Source: Hyphomicrobiales bacterium
GTDB taxonomy: Bacteria; Pseudomonadota; Alphaproteobacteria; Rhizobiales; Xanthobacteraceae
DNA length: 10,370 nucleotides
NCBI GenBank assembly: GCA_003164375.1
Contig: PLTE01000231.1
Coordinates: forward strand, 1-10,370
Direction of reading: 5' to 3'
Part shown: piece by piece, positions 1-6,555 of the stretch
Layout: the number at the start of each line of letters is the position of its first letter
Position numbering within the stretch: position 1 is the first letter of the stretch
Made by a program: the position numbers and the translations under genes
The notes under the pieces: generated by a model
Seen by the model: the letters and a program-made list of their open reading frames with translations, nothing else
Database searches by the model: none
What the model was told of the DNA's origin: nothing

Positions 1-203
1 TGCAAATTGCCTGATCTAAATTTCCGTCGTGTCACGGCCACCCCGTCATATGGCCATCCCCTGCCCGCCCGCCGGAGACGTAGCGGCACCATCGCTGGTC
101 TGCAGGGGAAATTAGGCGTCATTACGATGACATTAGGCGCCCCGAGGTCACAACGCCAATCGCGACACCTCTGCTGCGGCCACAGCCGCGCCACTGCCCA
201 ACG
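1..203. other. intergenic region downstream of dedA, no gene seen
   Basis: These 203 bases lie beyond the stop codon of the dedA-like gene. The open frames that cross them lack a ribosome-binding site and family resemblance, and look like chance readings of GC-rich DNA. The only structure seen is two copies of ATTAGGCG (111-118 and 132-139) flanking a small inverted repeat, GTCAT/ATGAC (118-122 and 127-131, loop TACG). No T-run follows on either strand, so it is not a convincing terminator. Confidence 0.5.
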
Positions 204-833
204 TCAGCGACGGCGCAGTTCGCGCCACTTCGACCAGAGAAACCAGGCGAGGCCCGCGGCAAGGACAACCGCAATGACAGCATCAAAGCGGTGGAAGACG
301 TTGCGGAAAGTCGGATCGCTGTTCCAGCGCGCGCCCAACAAGTAGCCGGCATAAGCGAGCGCGAAGCACCACGGCCAGGAGCCGACAAAGGTGTAAATCT
401 GAAATTTCAGCATCGGCATGCGCGCCAGTCCCGCCGGAAAAGCGATGAAGGTCCGGATTACCGGCAACAGGCGGCCGAAGAAAACCGTGGCTGAGCCGTA
501 GCGGGCAAAAAACCGATCGGCGCGATCGAGTTCGGCGGGTCCGACAAGAATGTAGGCGCCCCAGCGTTCGAACGCCTTCCTGCCGCCCTTGGCCGCCACG
601 TAGTAGGCGACGGTCGAGCCGACGTTGCAGCCCAGCGCACCCATCGTCGCGGCACCGACCAGGCTGAATTGCCCAATCGACACCAGGTAACCGGCGAACG
701 GCATGATGATCTCCGACGGCAGCGGGATGCATGCCGACTCGATCGCCATAAGAACGACGACGCCGAGATATCCGGTGGCGGAAATGACCTCGACGATCCA
801 GGTCGCGAGCAACGAGATGACGTGGTCAAGCAT
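204..833 (-). CDS. DedA family (SNARE-associated/VTT domain) inner-membrane protein
   Basis: This 209-residue polytopic membrane protein belongs to the DedA/VTT family. Members are linked to membrane homeostasis, and some act as undecaprenyl-phosphate or phospholipid flippases; the substrate of this one cannot be read from sequence. Family features are clear: a hydrophobic N-terminal segment (about 20-31), the ESACIPLPSE motif at 32-41 followed by MPFAGYL, then GRLLPVIR (120-127) and FPAGLARM (132-139), which carry the conserved Gly, Arg and Pro. Further hydrophobic stretches lie at about 148-168 and 185-200, and the C-terminus ends in basic residues. Length is normal for the family. The ATG at 833 begins a short N-terminus typical of DedA proteins, but no clear ribosome-binding site precedes it. 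It lies 53 bp downstream of the hisE-like gene on the same strand, so co-transcription is possible. Confidence 0.93.
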   Translation of the reverse strand: MLDHVISLLATWIVEVISATGYLGVVVLMAIESACIPLPSEIIMPFAGYLVSIGQFSLVGAATMGALGCNVGSTVAYYVAAKGGRKAFERWGAYILVGPAELDRADRFFARYGSATVFFGRLLPVIRTFIAFPAGLARMPMLKFQIYTFVGSWPWCFALAYAGYLLGARWNSDPTFRNVFHRFDAVIAVVLAAGLAWFLWSKWRELRRR

Positions 834-847
834 CGCGGTGGCTCGGA

Positions 848-890
848 GAATTGGGCCGAAGGAATTGGGCTGAAGGGGTTGGGGGCTCAG
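848..890. repeat. 14-bp tandem duplication between hisE-like gene and dedA
   Basis: GAATTGGGCCGAAG (848-861) is followed directly by GAATTGGGCTGAAG (862-875), which differs at one base. A degenerate third copy (876-890) runs into the hisE-like stop codon at 887-889. On the transcribed minus strand this is a repeated GCCCAATTC in the presumed dedA leader. It may be simple replication slippage. Confidence 0.75.
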
Positions 891-1267
891 CGGCGCTTGC
901 GCACGCGCCGGCCTTCCAACATGACGATTTTGCGACGCGGGAAATCTTCCGGCAGTTTCTTGGGCACTTTCTCGGCAATGCCAAGAAGCCGCTCGCGCCG
1001 GTCCATCTCTTTCCAGACATCTTCAGGGCGGATGCCGGAGGAAATCCACAGCACTACGAGGTTATAGATGAGATCGGCGCTTTCCTTGACCACGGCGTCG
1101 CGGTCGCCGTTCATGGCGTCGATCACGACCTCGACGGCCTCTTCGGCGAGTTTCTTCGCCATCTTGCTGCGGCCCGAGCGCAACAGCCGGGCCGTCCGCG
1201 AGGTCGACGGATCGTCGTGCCGGCAGGCCAGGGCGGCCTGATAGAGACGTGTGATCGAATCACCCAT
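887..1267 (-). CDS. hisE: phosphoribosyl-ATP diphosphatase (HisE family; probable paralogue)
   Basis: HisE hydrolyses phosphoribosyl-ATP to phosphoribosyl-AMP and pyrophosphate, the second step of histidine synthesis, using a Mg-dependent all-alpha MazG-like fold. This 126-residue protein has the metal-binding pattern: KKLAEEAVE at 38-46 (the EExxE core) and KESADLIYNLVVL at 61-73, with E62 and D65 in the second half-site. The family's usual YHLLVL reads YNLVVL here, so a His is replaced by Asn at residue 69. The protein is longer than many HisE proteins (about 90-110 residues), and its C-terminal tail is strongly basic (9 of the last 18 residues are Arg or Lys). No other his gene lies in the window, so it may be a second HisE-like copy rather than the his-operon enzyme; some Bradyrhizobium genomes have two annotated copies (from memory). 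The ATG at 1267 has no strong ribosome-binding site. It sits 63 bp after putA. Confidence 0.88.
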   Translation of the reverse strand: MGDSITRLYQAALACRHDDPSTSRTARLLRSGRSKMAKKLAEEAVEVVIDAMNGDRDAVVKESADLIYNLVVLWISSGIRPEDVWKEMDRRERLLGIAEKVPKKLPEDFPRRKIVMLEGRRVRKRR

Positions 1268-1330
1268 AGGACATCAGAATACAGCGATCTTGTCGCGATT
1301 GTGTTAATTCTGCCGTCAGAGATCAATTCT

Positions 1331-4300
1331 TCATTCGTCGGCCGCCAACAGACCGGCATTGCCCCCGGCCGCCGCGGTGTTGATCGTGACGGTCTGCTCG
1401 GTGGCGAAGCGGCGCAGATAGTTCGGCCCCCCGGCCTTGGGTCCGGTGCCGGAGAGCAGGCTACCGCCGAACGGCTGGGTGCCGACCACGGCGCCGATCA
1501 TGCTGCGATTGACATAGACATTGCCGTGCGGAAGGCGCGTGGCGACGTGGTCGACCATGCGATCGATGCGCGAATGCACGCCAAGCGTCAGCGCCGTGCC
1601 ATTGCCGGCGATATCGTCGAGGAGTCCGTCCAGATCCGCTGCGCGCCAGCGCACGACGTGTAGCACCGGTCCGAATATTTCGTCCTTCAGCTCGCGGGCG
1701 CGGTCGATCTCGACGATGGCCGGCGCGACATAGGTCCCCGCGGCGGGCAGCGCGTTAGCGGGGCCGAAGCGGTAGCGCAGGCGGCCGGCGTCGTCGTTCG
1801 CCGCGATCCAGCCGTCGAGCTTGGCTTTGGCCTCGGCGTCGATCACCGGACCGACATGGGTGGCGATATCGCGCGGGTCGCCGACTTTCAGCTCGCGGAC
1901 CGCGCCGATCAGCATGTCGAGCATGCGCCCGGCGACGTCGTCTTGCAGACACAACAGCCGCAGCGCCGAGCAACGCTGGCCGGCCGAGCGGAAGGCCGAC
2001 GCCATCACGTCGTCGATGACCTGCTCGGGCAAGGCGGTCGCATCGACCACCATGGCATTGATGCCGCCGGTCTCCGCGATCAGCGGCACGATCGGCCCGT
2101 CTTTGGCGGCAAGCGCGCGGTTAATGGCGCGGCCGACTGCGGTCGAGCCGGTAAAGACCACGCCCGCGATCCGCGGATCGGAGACCAGACTGGCGCCGAC
2201 CGCGCCGTCGCCGAGAAGGAGATGCAGCGCGCTCACCGGCACGCCTGACTCGTGCAACAGCGAAACCGCAAGCGCCGCAATGAGCGGGGTCTGCTCGGCC
2301 GGCTTGGCGACCACCGTATTGCCGGCGGCAAGCGCGGCAGTCACCTGACCGAGAAAGATCGCCAGCGGAAAATTCCACGGACTGATGCAAACGAACACGC
2401 CGCGGCCGCGATAGCGCAGCGCGTTGCTCTCGCCGGTCGGTCCCGGCATCGGCTGCGGCGCCAAAGCAAGTCGCGCTTGCGCGGCGTAATAGCGGCAATA
2501 ATCGACCGCCTCGCGAAGCTCGGCGAGCGCGTCGTCGAGCGTCTTGCCGGCTTCGTTCTGCAGGAGCCACAGCAGCCGGCCGCGATTGAGCTCGAGCCGG
2601 TCGGCGGCGCGTTCAAGCAGCAAGGCCCGCGCGTCGGTCGGCGTCGCCGCAAACGCCGCGAAGCCGGCCTCGGCGGCGGAAACGGCCGAGCGCGCGATCG
2701 CCTCATCGGCCCCGCGCACGATGCCGATGGCGCTGCCGTCGATCGGCGAAATCACGTCGCGCGCAATGCCGGGCAGCGCGACGCCATCGATGAGCGGAGC
2801 GGCTTCGGCATTTGCGCTCGCGCCAGCGCGAACTTCGCGCAAGAGCGCGTCAAGACCCGCACGGTCGCCCAAATCCACGCCTTCGGCGCCGCGCCGTTCC
2901 GGCTGATAGAGATCGCAAGGCTGCGGGATCTTGCGATTGCGCGCGTCATTTGGGCTCGCGATCCAGCTCTGCGGCCGGCGCAGAATATCGGCGAGCGGCA
3001 CGTTCGGATCGGCGGCGACCGACACGAAAGACGAGTTGGCGCCGTTCTCCAACAACCGCCGCACCAGATAGGCCAATAGATCGCGGTGGCCGCCGACCGG
3101 CGCGTAGATGCGGCAGGCGGCGTCGGGAAATTCGGCGAGGAGCGCCTCGTAGAGCGCCTCGCCCATGCCGTAGAGCCGCTGAAATTCGAAACCGGAAACG
3201 CCGCCGGCATCCTCGATCACGCTCGCCACGGTCAGCGCATTATGGGTCGCGAATTGCGGGAACAGCCGCGCGCGGGCCGCCAACAGCCGTTTGGCACCGG
3301 CCATGTAGCAAAGATCGGTCATGGCTTTGCGGGTGAACACCGGATAATCGGCAAGTCCGCGCTCCTGGCCGCGTTTGATTTCGGTGTCCCAATAAGCGCC
3401 CTTGACCAGCCGCACCGTGAGCCGGCGATTAAGCGCGCCGGCCGTCTCTTCGATCCAGCCGATCACCGCCAGCGCACGCTTCTGATAGGACTGCACGGCG
3501 AGCCCGAAGCCGTCCCAACCGGCAAGCGAAGCGTCCGCCAAGACGGCGCCGACGATCTCGAGCGACAGTTCGAGCCGGTCCGCCTCCTCGGCATCGACGG
3601 TGAACTGCAAATCGTGCGCCTTGGCGAGTTGCGCGAGCGCGATCAGCCGCGGCGTCAATTCGCCGAGCACCCGCTCGCGCGACATCGCCTCATAGCGTGG
3701 ATGCAGCGCCGAGAGCTTGACCGAGATGCCTCCCGCCGCATTGCCGGCGCTCTTGCCGATGGCGGCGATGGCCGCGGCATAGGCTTCGAAATATTTCTCG
3801 GCGTCGGCGGCGGTGCGCGCGCCCTCGCCGAGCATGTCGAACGAATAGCGGAACTGCGCCTGCCCGCGCGCGCGGCTCAGCGCCTCACCGATGCTCTGGC
3901 CGATGACGAAATGCGAGCCCAGAAGCCGCATCGCTTGGCGCGTCGCTGCCCGCATCGCCGGCAGGCCGAGCCGGCGCACGATGCCTTCGAGGATGGTCTC
4001 CGGCGTGTCGGCGGGATGCACGATCCGGGCGGCAACTCCGAGCGTCCAGGCCGAGGCCGACACCAAAATCGCCGCCGAGCGGGCGTCGTCGTCGAACCAG
4101 TCGCCCGCCGAGAGCTTGTCTTCGATCAGCCGGTCCGCGGTCGCCGCATCCGGCACGCGCAGCAGCGCCTCGGCCAGCACCATCAGCGCCAGACCCTCTT
4201 TGGTCGAGAGCGAATAGACGCGCAGGAAATCTTCGACGCCGCCTAAACCTCCCGCCTTGGCGCGGATCGCCTCGACCAGACGTCGCGCCCGCGCATCGAT

Positions 4301-4429
4301 GCGGCCCTCCGCGGCGCGGTCGCGCGTGACATCAGCGAGGAACTGCGCCGCGAGATCAGCGTCCGGCGGCGCGAAGGGCGACGAAAATGGCGCGACAGAC
4401 GGCGACGGTGCGGCATGAGGCCCATTCAT
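1331..4429 (-). CDS. putA: bifunctional proline dehydrogenase / L-glutamate gamma-semialdehyde dehydrogenase PutA
   Basis: PutA oxidises proline to glutamate in two steps on one chain: an FAD-dependent proline dehydrogenase makes pyrroline-5-carboxylate, which is channelled to an NAD-dependent aldehyde dehydrogenase. The 1,032 residues show the dehydrogenase barrel at about 150-475, with SVKLSALHPRYE (236-247), VDAEEADRLE (278-287), RLVKGAYWD (340-348), FATHNA (393-398), FEFQRLYGMGE (415-425) and YAPVGGHRDLLAYLVRRLLENG (442-463). The aldehyde dehydrogenase spans about 550-1015, with SPWNFPLAI (683-691), KPAEQTP (709-715), FTGSTAVG (759-766), catalytic E786 in AETGG, catalytic C820 in GQRCSALR, and EIFGPVLHV (917-925). 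There is no ribbon-helix-helix domain before residue 60, so this is the short enzyme-only form known from Bradyrhizobium and not an autorepressor. The ATG at 4429 lies 13 nt after a GGGGAGGG element. The gene starts 84 bp after the VOC gene on the same strand, which leaves room for its own promoter. Confidence 0.97.
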   Translation of the reverse strand: MNGPHAAPSPSVAPFSSPFAPPDADLAAQFLADVTRDRAAEGRIDARARRLVEAIRAKAGGLGGVEDFLRVYSLSTKEGLALMVLAEALLRVPDAATADRLIEDKLSAGDWFDDDARSAAILVSASAWTLGVAARIVHPADTPETILEGIVRRLGLPAMRAATRQAMRLLGSHFVIGQSIGEALSRARGQAQFRYSFDMLGEGARTAADAEKYFEAYAAAIAAIGKSAGNAAGGISVKLSALHPRYEAMSRERVLGELTPRLIALAQLAKAHDLQFTVDAEEADRLELSLEIVGAVLADASLAGWDGFGLAVQSYQKRALAVIGWIEETAGALNRRLTVRLVKGAYWDTEIKRGQERGLADYPVFTRKAMTDLCYMAGAKRLLAARARLFPQFATHNALTVASVIEDAGGVSGFEFQRLYGMGEALYEALLAEFPDAACRIYAPVGGHRDLLAYLVRRLLENGANSSFVSVAADPNVPLADILRRPQSWIASPNDARNRKIPQPCDLYQPERRGAEGVDLGDRAGLDALLREVRAGASANAEAAPLIDGVALPGIARDVISPIDGSAIGIVRGADEAIARSAVSAAEAGFAAFAATPTDARALLLERAADRLELNRGRLLWLLQNEAGKTLDDALAELREAVDYCRYYAAQARLALAPQPMPGPTGESNALRYRGRGVFVCISPWNFPLAIFLGQVTAALAAGNTVVAKPAEQTPLIAALAVSLLHESGVPVSALHLLLGDGAVGASLVSDPRIAGVVFTGSTAVGRAINRALAAKDGPIVPLIAETGGINAMVVDATALPEQVIDDVMASAFRSAGQRCSALRLLCLQDDVAGRMLDMLIGAVRELKVGDPRDIATHVGPVIDAEAKAKLDGWIAANDDAGRLRYRFGPANALPAAGTYVAPAIVEIDRARELKDEIFGPVLHVVRWRAADLDGLLDDIAGNGTALTLGVHSRIDRMVDHVATRLPHGNVYVNRSMIGAVVGTQPFGGSLLSGTGPKAGGPNYLRRFATEQTVTINTAAAGGNAGLLAADE

Positions 4430-4442
4430 GCCGATAATTTAT

Positions 4443-4473
4443 CCCTCCCCGCCGCGCTTCGCTACGCGGGGAT
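4443..4473 (-). promoter_or_regulatory. GC-rich hairpin overlapping the putative putA ribosome-binding site
   Basis: In the putA leader (minus strand), CCGCG... pairing can form between 4465-4472 and 4448-4456: five GC pairs, one bulged base at 4451, then two GC pairs and a G-U, around an eight-base loop (4457-4464). The purine run GGGGAGGG (4450-4443), the best ribosome-binding candidate for putA, overlaps the 3' arm. Partial occlusion of translation start is possible but inferred only from complementarity. Confidence 0.35.
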
Positions 4474-4513
4474 TAAACCGAGCGGGTCAGCAAAGTTTCC
4501 AGGTGGCCAAAGC

Positions 4514-5014
4514 TCATGCCGCCCCGGCAGCGGCGCGCCGCAGCGCGTCCAGATCGAACTTCTTCATTGCCATGACCGCATTCATGAGGCGATCGGTTTT
4601 TGCGCCTTCGGCGTCGGCCATTATTTGCGGCAGCGCCGCAGGCACCACCTGCCAGGACAAACCGAATTTATCTTTCAGCCACCCGCACTGACCTTCCCGG
4701 CCGCCTTCGCTGAGCTTGCTCCAAAAATAGTCGATCTCGTCCTGGCTGTCGCAGAACACCTGAAACGAAACCGCTTCGGTGAATTTGAAATGCGGGCCGC
4801 CGTTGAGCGCGAGGAAGCTCTGCCCGTCGATTTCGAAGTCCACGACCATGACCGAGCCGGCTTCCTTACCGTGCACCTCGCGGCCGGCCCTGCCATAGCG
4901 GCTGATCCGCTTGATGCGGGAGTTTTCGAACACCGAGATGTAAAACATCGCGGCATCCTCGGCCTGGGTATCGAACCACAGGCATGGCGCGATCCTCTGT
5001 TTGGCGATCGGCAT
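4514..5014 (-). CDS. VOC family protein (PhnB-like, 3-demethylubiquinone-9 3-methyltransferase-type fold)
   Basis: This 166-residue soluble protein belongs to the PhnB-like branch of the vicinal oxygen chelate superfamily (Pfam 3-dmu-9_3-mt). The family name is historical and most members have no proven reaction. Typical signatures are APCLWFDTQAEDAAMFY (9-25), the FENSRI stretch (29-34), ALNGGPHFKFTEAVSF (69-84), SQDEIDYFW (90-98) and QCGWLKDKFGLSWQVVP (109-125). The start is fixed by GGAG (plus-strand 5021-5024), six bases before the ATG at 5014. It follows the SRPBCC gene by 12 bp, so the two are almost certainly co-transcribed. Its partners suggest a small stress or detoxification cassette, but no substrate can be named. 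The C-terminus is Ala-rich. Confidence 0.92.
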   Translation of the reverse strand: MPIAKQRIAPCLWFDTQAEDAAMFYISVFENSRIKRISRYGRAGREVHGKEAGSVMVVDFEIDGQSFLALNGGPHFKFTEAVSFQVFCDSQDEIDYFWSKLSEGGREGQCGWLKDKFGLSWQVVPAALPQIMADAEGAKTDRLMNAVMAMKKFDLDALRRAAAGAA

Positions 5015-5020
5015 CGGCCG

Positions 5021-5024
5021 CTCC
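5021..5024 (-). promoter_or_regulatory. ribosome-binding site of the VOC gene 4514-5014
   Basis: Read on the minus strand this is GGAG, separated by six bases from the ATG at 5014 and located just after the TGA of the upstream SRPBCC gene. It supports the chosen start and the operon arrangement. Confidence 0.7.
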
Positions 5025-5026
5025 GT

Positions 5027-5542
5027 TCAGGCTTTCGCGCTGGCGAGGTAAGCAGCGAGCTGATCCAGCGTTCCGCCCCAACCCTGCTGCATGCTGGCGT
5101 GTCCCGCATCGAAAGTTTTGCGCTCTTCTGCATTCGCATTGAGCGGCTGCCAGCGGATGGTAAGCTTGGTCTTGTCGCCCGGTTGCTCCTCGAACGTGAC
5201 GGTGGTCAGCATCTCCAGCGGCCAGGTCGGGTTCATCGGATGCCGGGTGAGGCCGCCGGCTTCGTCGGAAAATGAATTCACCCAGACCAATCGCTCGGGC
5301 GCGACAATGTCCCGATAAACGAACTTGCCCCACATCACCCGGTCGTCGGGCGTGCGCATGCTGTAGTGATAGCTGCCGCCGGGACGCAGATCCATCTCGG
5401 CGACGGCGACGGTGAGACCCTTCGGGCCCCACCACGCTTTCATCCGCTCCGGATCGGTGAAACACTTCCATACAAGTTCGCGCGGCGCGTCGAATGCCCG
5501 CGCAATGACGAAATCGGCGCTTGTCGTCTCTGCAGTCGTCAT
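5027..5542 (-). CDS. SRPBCC family protein (AHSA1/CalC-like START-fold)
   Basis: This 171-residue protein has the AHSA1 (activator of Hsp90 ATPase homologue 1)-like branch of the SRPBCC fold, a helix-grip domain with a deep hydrophobic ligand pocket. Diagnostic stretches are ARAFDAPRELVWKCFTDPE (14-32), the MKAWWGPKGLTV block (34-45), DLRPGGSYHYSM (51-62), LTTVTFEE (112-119) and the closing helix HASMQQGWGGTLDQLAAYL (148-166). Bacterial members occur widely beside VOC genes and small regulators; ligand binding is assumed and the ligand is unknown. The start is well supported by GGAGGAG (plus-strand 5551-5557), eight bases before the ATG at 5542. It is the middle gene of a three-gene minus-strand cassette, with gaps of 30 bp upstream and 12 bp downstream. 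Confidence 0.93.
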   Translation of the reverse strand: MTTAETTSADFVIARAFDAPRELVWKCFTDPERMKAWWGPKGLTVAVAEMDLRPGGSYHYSMRTPDDRVMWGKFVYRDIVAPERLVWVNSFSDEAGGLTRHPMNPTWPLEMLTTVTFEEQPGDKTKLTIRWQPLNANAEERKTFDAGHASMQQGWGGTLDQLAAYLASAKA

Positions 5543-5550
5543 GGCCTCAA

Positions 5551-5557
5551 CTCCTCC
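5551..5557 (-). promoter_or_regulatory. strong ribosome-binding site of the SRPBCC gene
   Basis: The minus-strand sequence GGAGGAG lies eight bases upstream of the ATG at 5542, within the 30-bp gap after the first VOC gene. It is the best-matching Shine-Dalgarno sequence in the window and fixes the start of the SRPBCC gene. Confidence 0.8.
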
Positions 5558-5572
5558 GCACCAAGCGTCAGC

Positions 5573-5974
5573 TCACTGCACCAAAACCATCCAGGCGACA
5601 CCGAATTTGTCGGCGACCATACCGAAGCGCGGCGAGAAGAAGGTCTTGTGCATCGCCATCTGCACCTGGCCGCCGTCGGCGAGATTGCCGAACAGCGTGT
5701 CCGCCTCGGCCTCCGTTTTCGCGATGATCGATAGCGCAAAACCCGCAAATGTCGGCTTGCCGCTGTTGCGGCCGTCCGACGCCATCACCGTCGTGCCGCC
5801 AAGATTAAACTGCGAATGCATCACTTTATCGGCGTTTTCCGCCGTGCACATGGTCTTGTCGGGACTGTCCTTCCAGCGCATCAGCATTTTGACCTCGGCG
5901 CCGATCGCCTTTTTATAAAAATCCAACGCCTCGTCGCATTTGCCGTCGAAGAACAAGTACGGTTGAACTTGCAT
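5573..5974 (-). CDS. VOC family protein (PhnB-like)
   Basis: This 133-residue protein is close to the classic PhnB-like VOC pattern: QPYLFFDGKCDEALDFYK (4-21), IGAEV (24-28), DKVMHSQFNLGG (49-60), VMASDG (63-68), TEAEADTLFGNLADGGQV (87-104) and FFSPRFGMVADKFGVAWMV (112-130). Family members adopt paired beta-alpha-beta-beta-beta modules; a catalytic role has not been shown for most of them and cannot be claimed here. The ATG at 5974 is preceded by a purine-rich GAGAGGGA element about five bases away, a good ribosome-binding site. It is the first gene of the minus-strand cassette and faces the marR gene across a 62-bp divergent region with an operator-like palindrome, so MarR control is likely. 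Confidence 0.93.
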   Translation of the reverse strand: MQVQPYLFFDGKCDEALDFYKKAIGAEVKMLMRWKDSPDKTMCTAENADKVMHSQFNLGGTTVMASDGRNSGKPTFAGFALSIIAKTEAEADTLFGNLADGGQVQMAMHKTFFSPRFGMVADKFGVAWMVLVQ

Positions 5975-6001
5975 CGTGTCCCTCTCGTGTGCGGATCAGC
6001 C

Positions 6002-6030
6002 TTGACAATATAAGTTGATATCAACATAAC
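6002..6030 (+). promoter_or_regulatory. marR promoter, possibly giving a leaderless transcript
   Basis: A perfect TTGACA (6002-6007) is followed by a 17-bp spacer and CATAAC (6025-6030, four of six matches to TATAAT). A start point six or seven bases after the -10 box would fall on or next to the marR ATG at 6037. This agrees with the absence of any ribosome-binding site there. It was found by eye only. Confidence 0.6.
6014..6025. promoter_or_regulatory. palindromic operator candidate between marR and the VOC cassette
   Basis: GTTGATATCAAC is a perfect 12-bp palindrome. One mismatch outward (6013/6026), TA and TA pair again, giving an 18-bp imperfect dyad (6011-6028). It fills the spacer between the -35 and -10 boxes of the marR promoter and lies upstream of the divergent VOC gene. 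AT-rich dyads of this form are typical MarR-family binding sites, so autorepression and co-control of both directions is the likely reading. Confidence 0.65.
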
Positions 6031-6036
6031 TGGCTT

Positions 6037-6555
6037 ATGTCAAATTTCGCCGGATCAAACGCCGCTATTACAAAAGCCGCGACTTCGAAAGCCGCTGTTT
6101 CGAAAGCCTCGTCCGCCTGCGGCGATCCGCCCTTTAGCTTCACGCTGCATGTTCGCGACAACTGCCTGTGCCTGCACGTGCAGCGCGCGGCCCGCGCGCT
6201 GGCGCGGCGCTTCGACGAGGCGCTCCGCCCGCTCGGCCTGACGCAGGGCCAATTCTCGCTGCTGACCTCGCTCAATCGCCCGCAACCGCCGCGCATCGGC
6301 GAGGTCTCCGCGCTGCTCGCCATGGATCGCACCACGCTGACCGCGAATCTGAAGCCGCTGGAGCGCCGCGGCCTCGTCAAGGTCAGCGTCGACAAAGCCG
6401 ACAAACGCAGCCGCCACTTGCTGCTGACAGCAGCGGGCCGCGCCTTGCTCGCCGCCGCGGCGCCGGTGTGGACAAGAACGCATGCGCAAACCGAGCGCTG
6501 CCTGACGCACGCCAAGTCCGACATTTTACGCGCGACTTTGCGGGAGCTTTCCTGA
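6037..6555 (+). CDS. MarR family winged-helix transcriptional regulator
   Basis: This 172-residue regulator has a typical MarR layout: a dimerisation helix (about 37-64, with CLCLHVQRAARALARRFD), the winged helix-turn-helix (about 68-131) with LTQGQFSLL (68-76), recognition helix DRTTLTANLKPLERRGL (97-113) and wing KADKRSRHLLLT (120-131), then C-terminal helices. C43 and C45 lie in the first helix; C45 aligns by eye with the reactive cysteine of OhrR-type regulators, so redox sensing is possible. The N-terminus is unusual: residues 11-25 are three five-residue repeats (ITKAA, TSKAA, VSKAS). The ATG at 6037 has no ribosome-binding site, but the promoter spacing fits a leaderless message. The next in-frame Met lies inside the DNA-binding domain, so this is the only reasonable ATG. 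Its stop codon sits in a 16-bp tandem repeat array. It is divergent from the VOC/SRPBCC cassette and 107 bp upstream of the exporter gene. Confidence 0.93.
   Translation: MSNFAGSNAAITKAATSKAAVSKASSACGDPPFSFTLHVRDNCLCLHVQRAARALARRFDEALRPLGLTQGQFSLLTSLNRPQPPRIGEVSALLAMDRTTLTANLKPLERRGLVKVSVDKADKRSRHLLLTAAGRALLAAAAPVWTRTHAQTERCLTHAKSDILRATLRELS
6067..6111 (+). repeat. three 15-bp imperfect repeats in the marR 5' coding region
   Basis: Units 6067-6081, 6082-6096 and 6097-6111 encode ITKAA, TSKAA and VSKAS. The shared core is CGAAAGCC or CAAAAGCC. The period is a multiple of three, so copy change would alter the length of the N-terminal tail but not the frame. The tail precedes the conserved MarR fold and is probably flexible. 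Confidence 0.7.

Noticed and set aside
851..1663. Plus-strand open frame of 270 codons
   Set aside because: It runs antisense through the hisE-like gene and the 3' end of putA and shows no domain of its own.
3086..4246. Plus-strand open frame of 386 codons
   Set aside because: It is the antisense of putA. Its Arg/Gly/Ala/His-rich composition is the usual shadow of a high-GC gene, and the opposite strand encodes all PutA motifs.
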